Positions 34,801 to 46,400 of a DNA stretch of 64,000 nucleotides are shown here, piece by piece. The DNA is from Daucus carota subsp. sativus. Lineage: Eukaryota > Streptophyta > Magnoliopsida > Apiales > Apiaceae. Under the pieces are notes generated by a model. It was not told where the DNA came from and ran no database searches. It saw only the letters and a list, made by a program, of their open reading frames with translations. Numbering within the stretch: the stretch's first letter is position 1; every line of letters starts with the position of its first letter. The DNA is taken from assembly GCF_001625215.2 (NCBI RefSeq), contig NC_030389.2, positions 4,624,930 through 4,688,929 on the forward strand. The letters run 5' to 3'. The translations under genes and the position numbers were made by a program.

Positions 34801-35962
34801 TGTTAGTGTAAGTGCCCTAGAGGCAATACATTGTTCTTTTAAACCTTTATGTCAGTTGATTCATTCAATAAATGTATTTATTATGATCTAAATTACTGCG
34901 ATATTTTGTTAGCATAATAAATGTCCTTAGAATCATGATACATATTATATAGTTTAAGTACATGACTTGAACTTGAGATTATATAATATATCATATTCTT
35001 AAAGGTCCCTAGTCGAGTATTATTATATAGGACAATAACAATACACAGATAGACTAGTATGTTGTTTGACAAGATAACCACATCTCATTGGTTATAAGTA
35101 TGTGGATACTAAAGTCAATACATAGGTACATGTAAGAGTACATGGTACTGGACAGACCCACAGTGAGATTCTTCATGTTTAATAAATTCATAAGAAAGAC
35201 TCACAGTGATAATGGTGTAAAGATCCTTTGACTTGAAATCATTATATTTCTATACGAGGATTAATATACTTTGACTACATTAAAAGTTACCTTTGACCGA
35301 GTGATGATAAAAGTGGACATCGGGTATATCATGAGTCGTATGAGAAATATGAATGATAGATAAAGGATTTAACCCTCCTCTAAAGAGGAGAGATATTATT
35401 GGCCTCTTGATTGACTAAACTGCTTTTGGTTTAGCTTCCAAAACTGGTGCATCATCTGTCACATCAACCCATGTGCTTCTTGTCTTTTACTTGACTTGTA
35501 GCTGTCAATTGTTTAACAATCAATTGCTAATATTATCAATCAATAATATCTTTGAACTAGCAATTGATAACCTTCTTGATTTATCGATTGATAGCCTTCC
35601 TTAATTATCAATTGATGTATTATGCAGCGATTGATAAACTCTTCAATTTAGCCATTGATACTTCATGACTAGCGATCGATCTTCACTTCACTTGGATAGA
35701 TTACACGACTTCAAATATTTACAATTATGTCACCCTATCTTTACATCCATTAATAGATCAACTGCTAATCTAAAAGTATACATTATTAACATATCGATCG
35801 CTAAGATGCTCCATCTTTGTTACAGTACCTCATCATCGATTGATGGGTGAATCTGACCGATTGCTACTGCCTCAGCATGCTAGCAATTGATCAGCTACAT
35901 TCATTTTTATTCTAAGTAAGAATAAAACACTTTGTATCATCAAACATCACATATTCCTAACA
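34801..35962 (-). repeat. probable LTR (3' LTR) of a second, minus-strand copia element
   Basis: On the minus strand the segment begins TGTTAGGAATATGTGATG (at 35962) and ends AGGGCACTTACACTAACA (at 34801); TGTTAG/CTAACA are 6-bp inverted ends. Length 1162 bp. It directly follows the integrase remnant of the same orientation. The minus-strand 5' portion contains a run of ATTGAT motifs (see findings). No second LTR or target duplication was found, so the call rests on its ends and position. Confidence 0.55.
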
Positions 35963-37880
35963 ACATCCTCAAGAAATCTAGCATTTCCCGTTTCGAAAAA
36001 GGACTTTGTCAAAGGATCAAAAAAACTTGAAACACTTTATTTTTTCAGGATACCCAACAAAATAGCAACTAACAGTTCTTGAGTCTAGTTTATTTTCATG
36101 CGGCTTATAAGGCCTTGCCTCAGCTGGACAACCCCAAATATGAAAATTCCTGAGACTAAGTGTTTTATTAGTCCATAATTCATAGGGGGTCTTAGCCACT
36201 GCTTTGCTAGGTACTCTATTTAAAATATATGTTGCAGTCTTAAGTGCATCACCCTAGAGTGATTCTGGTAAAGAAGAATGATTAATTATACTTCTCACTA
36301 TATCCTTAAGCGTTCTGTTTCGTCTTTTAGCAACACCATTCATGCGTGGTTGCCCAGGCATTGTATACTGTGGGACGATCCCGCATTCCTCTAGGAATTT
36401 TGCAACAGGTCTAGGACGTTGTTCTCCAGATCCATCATACCGACCATAATATTCACCTCCACGATCAGATTTGACAGCTTTAATTGTATTACCACGCTAT
36501 TTCACAACTTCAGCTTTGAAGACCTTAAACATGTCCAAAGACCGTGACTTTTCATGAATTAAATATAAGTACCCATAGCGAGAATAGTTGTCTATAAAAG
36601 TGATAAAATACTGTTGACCATTCCAAGAAGCTGTAGGAAATAGACCACATATATCAGTATGTATCAACTGTAAGATTTCAATACTCCTATTGGCACTAAA
36701 TTTCCTTTTGTTTGTCTGTTTTCCCTTGATACATTAAATACAAACATTAAGGTCTGTATAATCAAGGGGTTCGAGAATTCCATGAGATACAAGTCTCTTA
36801 AGTCTTCCTTTTGAGATATGTCCTAAACGCTTATGCCATAACATAGCTGAATTCTCCTTTGATAATTTGCGTTTTGCACCTCTTGATGTTATGTGCAAGG
36901 TTTCATTAGATGAAGCAATTGTGTTCAACATATATAAATTATCAATCAAAGAACTAGTCGTAACCAAAGTGGAATTAAGAAATAGACTAAATTTATTATC
37001 TCCAAATGAACAAGAGTAACCGTATTTGTCCAAAATAGAAATAGAAACCAAATTCCGTCTAAAATAAGGTACTACATAAGTCTCTCTTAATTTAATAAAA
37101 TGACCAGTATCAAAAGGAAAAAAAAAGTGCCAATGGCTTCAACGGAACTGCATTGCCATCACCCACATAGATGAATCTTTCATCATCACTTGGTTTCCGT
37201 CTCCAAATGCAACCCTGCATAGAAACACTTGTGTGAGTAGTAGCACCGGAATCCACCCACCAAGTATTACTAGGCACAGAAGTCAAATTAACTTCAGAAC
37301 AAACAAAGGTGAAAAGTCTACCTTTCTTTACACGCCAAGCAACGTATTTGGGACATTCACGTGCCCAGATTTCTTACAAAAGAAGCATGAAATTGCTTGA
37401 TCCTGAGTCTTTTGTTTGTTAGGCTGTGACCGTCCCACTGTAGTCTCTTTATCCTTAGTCCTCTTTCAGTTGTTAACCTTTGAGTTAGTTGCAACATGAG
37501 CACTTTCAGTCTTGTCATGCTTCAACCTCTCTTCCTCTTGCACACAATGTGAAATGAGCTCATTAAGAGTCATCAGACATACCGCCCCTGAATGTTGCAG
37601 GAATACTGCGTTTTACCATCATTAGACTTAAGCGATTCGAACGCTCCCACTTCTCAAAGTTCGATTTATCAGTAGTAGAAATTTCATCCATAAGAGAAGC
37701 AGGTCGTTTCATTCCATATAGCATAGTCTAAATCCATGCAGCAGCGAACTAGCAGAACGTTCTCTTTCCAACTCTTAAAGTTTGTGCCGTTAAGCACGGG
37801 AATGGAGTTCATGTCGGTAGTTATATTAGAAGCAGATGCAGTAACTAGCTGATAGGGAACAAAATAGAACAAAAGCTCAC
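35963..37880 (-). pseudogene. minus-strand copia gag-protease-integrase remnant
   Basis: Read leftwards from about 37880: gag N-terminus (MNSIPVLNGTNFKSWKENV), a damaged zinc knuckle (CFFCKKSGHVNVPN), protease with intact DSGATTH, integrase zinc finger (LWHKRLGHISKG), catalytic HTDICG and KSDRGGEYYG, then NGVAKRRNRTL where the third catalytic Glu reads Lys. Pieces run on to GYPEKIKCFKFF and ETGNARFLEDV, where the sequence stops at the LTR-like start. RT and RNase H are missing entirely. Several in-frame stops and a gag deletion (about 37560-37684) are visible. It cannot be functional. Confidence 0.85.
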
Positions 37881-38111
37881 ATAATAGAAATTCATGTCAT
37901 ACGCATACAAAAATAATGAAGCATATAAGACATAGAATTTCGGTTAAAGTAGTTTGTATGTGGGCCCATATTGACAAGATACCTAACACAACATTAATTT
38001 TTAGTCTTTGGACAGAAATATTAACTTGCAAGTGGTACTCTCCACGCAGAAATCAAATATTAATAATAAATTCGGTCAAGTAATAACCTTCCTTTGGGCC
38101 GGTATATTACT

Positions 38112-38170
38112 GTAACACCCCAGTCCCACATCAAGGAGTGTGGAGACTTTAGTTCAGTTTATAAGCATAA
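38112..38170 (+). mobile_element. possible LTR fragment (TGTAACACCCC start)
   Basis: TGTAACACCCCAGTCCCACATC is a common beginning of plant Ty3/gypsy-type LTRs. No matching end or second copy is seen in the window, so it is at best a fragment or solo LTR of unknown length. Confidence 0.3.
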
Positions 38171-38502
38171 GTATTACTACTAATTGCACCAACAAATCAT
38201 GATCTTTTGGGGGCCTGTGGTGGGCTTGTGGATTACTCAAGTTGTTGCAGTTGAGCCAGTATATTTCGGCTTATTTTCGGATTCGGATTTCGGGACCTGA
38301 CTCGATTTTTGAAAAAGACTCGAAATTTGACCCGGGTTGACAACAAATAAACAAGAAAATAAAATATGAATAATATATTTTTTTGGTATTGTTAAAAAAG
38401 GTTTTGTTATTAAAGTAGAGTAAGTCTATTTTAGTAGGCTTGCAACACATACAAAGTAGATATTTATTATTGTATTTTGAAATTCAAACAAAAGCATGTT
38501 TA

Positions 38503-38559
38503 GGTGGGTGTCATTAATATCATTAGCAACTGGTGGGTGTCATTAATATCATTAGCAAC
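38503..38559. repeat. tandem duplication, 29-bp period x2
   Basis: GGTGGGTGTCATTAATATC...TTAGCAAC is present at 38503-38530 and 38532-38559. Confidence 0.85.
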
Positions 38560-38571
38560 AAAAAAGATAAC

Positions 38572-38798
38572 GGGGCTGTTTGGGAACGGGAAGTAATTCC
38601 TGCTTCTGACTTCTGCTTTTCTTGACCCGTTTGTGTAAAGAAGTAGAAGCACTTTTAAGAAGCTGAGAATGCTAGCTTCTCTTTCACAGCTTCTGCTTCT
38701 TTTCCAAACACTTTATCAACTTATTTACTTCTCACTTCTACTCCACTTCTTTACTTTAAGCATGGAATCACTTTTTTTAAGCTTGGCCAAACGGCCCC
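38572..38798. mobile_element. hAT-like MITE
   Basis: Starts GGGGCTGTTTGGGAACGG and ends GGCCAAACGGCCCC (inverted ends), with AAC on both flanks. Interior rich in ACTTCT/AGAAGT, like 24044-24409. 227 bp, non-coding. Confidence 0.75.
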
Positions 38799-38802
38799 AA
38801 CA

Positions 38803-39606
38803 TCTATTATCTATTATATATTTAATAGAGCAATTTTGAATAAATTAATTTGAAATGACTAATTTACCCTTTCCTCATTATACATACATATATATATAAA
38901 GGTTATTATTGACTTTTAATACTAACGTATTAATTATACATTAATGTCCAATCATTAATATACATTAATTATAACATGCTTTTGGAATTAATTTAATATT
39001 ATACATATAAATAATATATATCTAATCATTTTTAAAATTTTCTATTTTCCCCACAAATTCTGTAAATTTTAGTATTCTACGTGATTTTTGACTGATTAAT
39101 CCAATTTTGACCAATTAATCAGTGATTTAACCGAATTTTACCAAATCGTATTAAACATTTGTCTGATTATCGATTATTCGATTAATCGACCGATTCTTAG
39201 AATATTTAATTATTATGATTTAATAAAATTATATATATATGTGATTTAATAAAATATATATGATTTTTTAACTATACGGCAAAGACTCTGATTCAACAAG
39301 AATCTCATTTTTTATATGAAATTTTCAATAATTTTAGGCGAGTGATAATTTAATTATATAATAAAATTTTAAACAGTGTATATTTTTTTATATTTATATT
39401 TTAATAAATATTATCATAATGAGGATATATGTACATTTAGAAATCAAGATAATGTGATTTAAAATACAAACAAATATAAAATTTTAAATTATTTTTATAA
39501 CACAAATAATCTCAATTTAAAAAGAATGAACAAAAGACATAACATATATTAAAAAATAATTTAAAGCAACCCGTGCTTTGCACGGGTTAAGAAGCTTTTT
39601 TACTAG
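38803..39606 (+). mobile_element. candidate non-autonomous Helitron
   Basis: The 3' end shows a hairpin AACCCGTGC-TTT-GCACGGGTT (39568-39588) followed 14 nt on by CTAG (39603-39606), the usual Helitron terminator and CTRR end. A plausible 5' end is TCTATTATCTATTATA at 38803, preceded by A and adjacent to the MITE at 38572. The base after CTAG is A, not the expected T, so the boundaries are not certain. No Rep/helicase gene is present. Confidence 0.5.
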
Positions 39607-40414
39607 AAAACATCTTTTATATTATAAAAAATTTACTAATTTGAATTTTTTTCGAAAGGTATAGAATTGAACTAAATATTAAAAAAAAAAAAAAGAATTA
39701 CCATACGGAGGAACATGTTGAGTACGTCCGTCCCATGTCCCATGCTTCGGAATTGTATTATTTTCCAAAATGGCATACTGTGGGTCCAATATTCATCGAT
39801 ATGGATAGAAAATAATTTGGTCACGCTCACCAACCTCGCCTCTCAATGTACTACCCTGCCGGATTCGGCACCTCGCCCTCATTACGCATCCTACAACTGC
39901 AAACCAACAACATTTATCATTATTTATACACACCCACGTACGCATTTACATCAACGCTTTCACACACTCAACGCTCTCTCCATTCTTCTCACCCAAGGTT
40001 AGTCAACACCACTTCTTTCTCCGCTCTTACAAATGTTTGATCTTTATTATAATTGTTGTGGTTACATTGCTCACCACCTGTTTGATGTTTTGTTAGTAAT
40101 TATGTGCTTAAACATACATGGTCATACACACACTTGTTTGGTTATTTGTTACTTACTTCGTCCCAACGAGATGTATACGTTCCCTGTTTGTGTGTGTGTG
40201 TGTTTCGAGGCTCCAATAAAGTATAGTGCTGTAATGGTTTTTAAATTATTATTTTTGAATAAAAGTTAAAACAGCAAATTTTTATTTTGGAAAAAAGTTT
40301 AAAAAATATTGTGGAATTATACTCTAAAGGAGTAACGTATACAATTCGTTAGGATGGAGGGAGTAATTTTTATGTTGGTGTATTGATATGATGACGACAT
40401 GAATTTGGTTGAAG
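39607..40414. promoter_or_regulatory. FAAH upstream region with probable 5' UTR intron
   Basis: The stretch 39840-39997 is C-rich and pyrimidine-rich like a plant leader and ends ACCCAAG/GTTAGT, a good splice donor at 39998. TTGAAG directly before the ATG at 40415 could be the acceptor. That would place the MITE at 40152 inside a leader intron. Promoter elements are not clear. Confidence 0.4.
40152..40363. mobile_element. Stowaway-like MITE just upstream of FAAH
   Basis: Left CTTACTTCGTCCCAACGAG and right AATTCGTTAGGATGGAGGGAG are inverted, and both arms carry TGTATACGTT or its complement. TA flanks at 40150-40151 and 40364-40365. 212 bp. It ends about 50 bp before the FAAH ATG. Confidence 0.8.
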
Positions 40415-43400
40415 ATGGGGAAGATGAGAGTGTTGTTACCGGCAGAGGAAGTCGACATCAAGGCGCAGAAATACGAGCCGGAATTGACCAAAGGTTCTCT
40501 AATTAGTGCTCCAGCTATTGTATTCTGATGGAATTCATTTACTTGTATTGTTCTTAAAAGTTTTTTTTGGCTGACTAGTGGTTTTGAATTGTGTATGTGT
40601 TTCGTGGTGATTGCAGCTCCTCAGATGACGGGTTGGATGCTGAAGTTATTTGTTAAGTTAGTTGAAGCTCCGGTGATCGGTTCTCTTATTATAGAGTACA
40701 TGAAGAAGCAGAATAACTTCAATGAGGTTAGTTTTTATCATTGACATTTGGCATTTGTCAGTTTCCTTTTCAACATGATTATTACTCGTATATGTTAATG
40801 TAGTATCTTAGTTGTGTGAATGTGAGGCGAGGTTATGTTTGTTTGAGAGTTTATCCTTGCACAGTAGTCACACTGCAAGATGCTCGAGTGGACACGTGGT
40901 CGGGAACTTAGTTGGTGGAGTAAATTGCGATGTTATTAGTAACTTACATCTGTTACGTAATTTTAATTAATCCGGGTCAAGATATTAATTTAGATGTATT
41001 CAATAGAATTACTATGTACATATAATTACAATTTCAGATGGGTAAACTACCCCATCTGATATCATGGAAGGTATGCACGTGGTGGACAAAAAATAAGGGC
41101 TGGGTAGTGGCCTAGTGGGTTATGATGGGATAGGCCACGGGGCAGAATCCTATGGGAGCATTACAGTCTTAGTATAGCATTATGTAGTGCCAGTAAAGTA
41201 CCTAGTGGAGGAAACAGGATCCTTTAGAGATTACAGGTTCAAACCCAGTTTTTTCTCTTGAAAAAATTACCAAGATTTTCTTTTTACTTCCAAACATAAT
41301 GTCTGTTAAAATTGATATAAGGACTAATCAAAAGATTATTTATTATGTACAGATGCTTCGCAGAACTGTGATACCGGAGACACCCATGTTTAGGCCCGAG
41401 TTTCCCCCTCAGGGTATATTTGTACTCATATCATGTTAATGTTTTGTTGACTTGATTATTCACTTGTTCGCCTGTATCAGGAAGTTCAATTTGTTTTGTG
41501 TTGGTTTTTTTTAGGAGTAAATTACAAGGTAGCACACATGATATAGTCCCTTTTTCTAGCCAGAAAGAAATTACTCAATTTAAATTAAAATTATACCATT
41601 TCCACTTATCAAAGTTCTCCATAAGCTACATTAGTTCATATTGTGAAGATAATTTTACGCTAAAATTGTAATACAAGAGCAAAACCGCATCATTGGTCAA
41701 AATTTGCCATATAGCATATTATAACACAGAACATGTTTTGACTTTTGGAACTAATTTTCTCTTCTATGAAAAGGACACACTTCATCAAAGTCTTGGCGCG
41801 TCTTAACTCATCTTCCAAATTAAGTAGTCAGTTAGCACAAAGGAAATCATAATTCATGATGGCCAATTTGACTGACAACTGAATGCTGTCATTTTGGTCG
41901 ATCAAAACAGCAAAAACCCAGTTGAAAAAGTTTGTTTGAATATAAGACAAAATGGATCTTCCTCCATATAAAAGTTGACATAGTTTGCTTTATGTGCTAG
42001 AAACGGAAAGTGATGTAGTTATTCTGGATGAGGATTTGAAGTCTGAAGACCGAGTTGCATTAGCCTTAAGTTGTCTTCCACATTATGATCCTGCTAGTAC
42101 GTGCACGAATGATCTGAATGTATTCCGTTACTGGAAGATTCGTGATTATGCATATGCTTATAGGTCACGGCTTGCAACACCATCCATGGTAGGAATCTAT
42201 TAAAAGGACAGTTCTATATTTCCCTTTTGGATTATTGTGAAGGCAACCAAAGTTTTGCTGAATAGGTTGCGGAGCGGATCATCTCTGTCCTAGATGATTT
42301 CAGTCATCAGAAACCTCCAACACCATTATTAATTTCATTTGATGAGGAAGATCTAAGAAACCAAGCTGCAGCCTCCACACAAAGGTTTGAGCAAGGTGAT
42401 GTTAGTTCTGTATGAATGTGTTTCGTCTTTCCAATTTATGTTTTAATGACTGAATAGATATTTATAACATTTGATCTAGGTTTCTGTGTTTATGCTTTTT
42501 AATTATCTAGTTTTTTTCTTCTTAAATCTCTCTTGACATGGGATGTGCAGGAAATCCATTGTCAATCTTGGATGGAATCTTTATGGCAATCAAAGATGAC
42601 ATAGATTGTTATCCTCATCCTTCAAAAGGCAACTTTACAATCTTTATCTGTTTAATAATATAACATTTGACTGTTGAACTAATAAATGATGTCAACAGGT
42701 GCAACATCATGGATAATATAACATTTGACTGTTGAACTAATAAATGATGTCAACAGGTGCAACATCATGGCTTCATGAGGTTCGACAAGTAAAGAAGGAT
42801 GCAACTTGTGTATCAAGGTTACGCCGATGTGGTGTAATTTTCGTTGGAAAGGCAAATATGCATGAATTGGGAATGGGAACAACTGGAAACAATTCTAATT
42901 ATGGGTAAGTCTGTGAGCTGAACTTGGTTATAGGGCAAACTACAAGCCTTCCTGTATAGGATAATATCTGACTTATGTCATCTAATTACTGATATGTCTT
43001 AATTTTGTAACAAATCCGAGACAACAAATCAAATCACATGATACAATACCATACACATGTGAGCTTCATACTGTATATTTCAGTCTTATTTGTATCACTT
43101 ATGATTAATTATCACAGAAATAAATTTTGATATCTATCTTATGTCATTTTGGGCACATGTTATTAGTTACAGTATGAATTAATTACTAATTCGCCACTTT
43201 AGTTTGTTCGTCTCTGTTCTTTTGATATGTTATGGTTCTGTGTTTGTTAATTTTTTGGTTTAAAGAACAGAAACATAGTAGACCTTTCTACCGATAAGAA
43301 AGTATGTCATTGTATGGCACCACGAAGAGGCTTGGAAGTTGCACAGTAATTAATTTAATACAAATCGCCCACTTCAGTTTGTTCTGCTTCAATTTCTATA

Positions 43401-46400
43401 TTTATTCATGGAATTAATCCTTCAGTTTACCGATAAGAAACATAATTAACCTTTTTAATCATATGGACAGAACAACAAGAAATCCGCATGCACTGGATAG
43501 GTACACTGGTGGATCTTCCTCAGGTCCCGCAGCAATTGTAGCTTCAGGAATATGCCCAGCTGCATTAGGAACTGACGGAGGAGGTTGTACAAATACAAAT
43601 ACAAGATCATATATTTATGTATATATATTTAATTGTTGTTGTCCTTATTTCTAATATTTAAATAATGTGAAAGGCAGGCTCAATTCGCATACCATCTTCG
43701 CTTTGTGGTGTAGTGGGATTGAAATCAACATTTGGACGGACGGACATGAAAGGGTAAACTTTTGAACTCATCGTTATTGTCTTACAGTATATCTGTGTCT
43801 GAAATTCACTTAACTTCATAAAATGTTTTGCTCAACACCAACCATTATATAACACTGTTATGCTTTACTCAAGTACAGAGCAAGTCACATCTTTGCATAC
43901 CTTGTGTACCCTAGGCATCTTCTACTTATTTCTCATATATATTCGGTGTATATCTTACACAAGCATACATATATTTGTGGCCAGGTATCAATTATAATGC
44001 CAGAATACCATTAAATGATTAATATTATCTAGTTCTCGTATCTTTGTTAAATGGATCTTTTGTGTATAGGGCCTCAACCGGACTGTGTCAATATAAAATA
44101 AATTTGTGCATATATAAAGTTCTATTTTGTTGAAGTTTGAGGTTACGCAAAGCTACCAACTTAGGTTGCTCTTTCAGGTGTTATAAATATGGTCTCTGCT
44201 CTCTGGTTAGAAAACTTGTGTGGATAGTATGCGTGTCGCTTTTAGGTGGTTTAGAAATACCTTATTATTGGTGTATCCATTTGTTTCACTTTTGTTTGGA
44301 GGGAACATTTTTCTTCACTTGGTTTATGCATTTAGAAATATATCTTGCTAGTCAAGGTGTTGATAAAGCTTTCTACACGAGCAACAAGGACTTCTGTATC
44401 GATTTTTGTGATAATATATGTATGCAAGCTTTAAAAGCATAATTTATTTAACCTCAAACTTGACCAAAAGCATAAAAGTCATGCAACAATATTGCATTTC
44501 TAAATTTCTGTTTTTTGCTGTTAGCACACAATTTAAATGAATATATACTTGCAGGTTTATAAATTGGTTGTCCTAGACTAGACCAATTTTCACATTGATG
44601 GGGAACAAAAGTGACAAGAGAAAAGAGTTTTTTTTAAAAAAAGGACAAAACAACATATTTTAGCTATAATTGACATAAACAACAATTGTCAGATGTGGTC
44701 AATTTTAACTATTTAGATACCCGTCAACGGATTGAGTATGCCATTTGTTGTGTAGTGGGATACTCTTGTAAATATGTATCTTAGATTGAAATGTGGATTT
44801 GTAGGCTAAAACGAATTGTATTTTGATCATAGTCCTACTTTTATATGTGAGGTCCAGAAATTCAGGTTTTTATATTACGTGTTCATAGGGTTTGTTTGCG
44901 AGTGCTGTTAAAAATTGTTATGCTGTTAAAAAAATGCTGGTAACAAAAGTTGTCTTGTAGAAATCAGATAACTGTTTGGTAATTTTTTCTAGTATATGCA
45001 TATTTTGAGTTAGAATATAAAAAAATAATGTTTTGGATGAGGTCTGATAGTGAAATCTATGATAACTTTTCGCAAAAGCTGAAAAATAGTTTTTTGTAAA
45101 AGCATGGGATGACCTGCTTTTCCTAAGAGTAGCCGTTGAGATAAAAACTGCTTTCAGATTGCTTTTAGATTTACCAAACAAACTTGCTTATCCACAAAAA
45201 GTTGTTGTTGTCTGCAACAGCAATGCCAAAGGGTACCTTAAGCTTATTTATAGTAAGCCGGCGGTTTTCAGGTCTTTGTCCATCAGGTAATATTGGCCTT
45301 TTTATTCACTTTATAAGTAAAGTAATCCCCAAGCATTGAAGGCTAGACTTTTATAATTGTAAATCAATAAAATGAGTGTATCTCTTCTCGTTGTTGAGAT
45401 CCATTATCTTTTTCCCTTTATGCAATTAGAATACCCTAATGGTAGTGGATATTTTACGGTTGATCCATTTTTTATTTCCTATATTCCTCTTCTCAATGTC
45501 ATGCAATATAAATGTTTTAAAAAATCACTGTATTATTATTTCAGGGCAATATGTGGTTCTGGGACTGTAGAAATCATTGGGCCACTAGCATCAAATGTTG
45601 AGGATGTCCTATTGGTGTGAGTCCTTCACATGTGTGTTCTTTTTACAAGAGACAGATCTTAATGTAGTTTTTTTTTTGGGTTCGTCGGTTTCACCATTTT
45701 ATTTGGGCCATGTCCCTATTGAATATTGGATAGTTAACTGCAATATGTTTATTTACTTATGTGTCTTTTTGTCCAGATAAAGATTTAATGATTTGTGTAA
45801 ACTATTGGACTGTCAGTATGAGTGCAATTTCTCTGAACATCCCAGAACCATTATGATAGCAGCAAACAGATGTTCTGTTAACCAAAACATGTTGCTGATG
45901 TACTCTACTGAAGTAGCAAAACTTATAATTGTTCATAGCTTGAAAACTTAATTAAGAAAAGTAACTCGCTTTATTTTCTTATATAGTCTTCCATGTTTTC
46001 TAAATTGTTTTATTATTTTTGAAAATAGGGTTTTGGTCCCTGACAACCAGTTGTCAGGGAGGCCTTATCTAACACAGAGGTCCATTACCATCAGATTTGT
46101 ATTTTAAGGGTCTGGATTGAATTTTTTTTTTTTTTAAAGTATCCGCTATAATTTTTTGCGGATCGGAACTTTTCCTTTCCGCGGAAAGGAAAAGTTCTGA
46201 TCCGCGGAAAATTATAGCGGATACTTAAAAAGAAAGTTTTAATCTGGACCCTTGAAATATAGATCCGACGCCCCTGGAAGTGTGTGTTAGATAAACTGTC
46301 CCTGACAAACCAGGACCCTTGAAAGTAAATCCCGTGATCTCTAAGTTATAGTCTTCATTGTTTTTGGATTATTAGAATATGTACTTTTTGAGGTCAAAAC

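Noticed and set aside
35518..35870. A CRISPR-like or satellite array
   Set aside because: The repeats are short, degenerate and lack unique spacers; this is a plant LTR region.
41080..41260. A SINE-like copy in FAAH intron 2
   Set aside because: GGTTCAAACCC resembles a B box, but the A box and tail are unconvincing.
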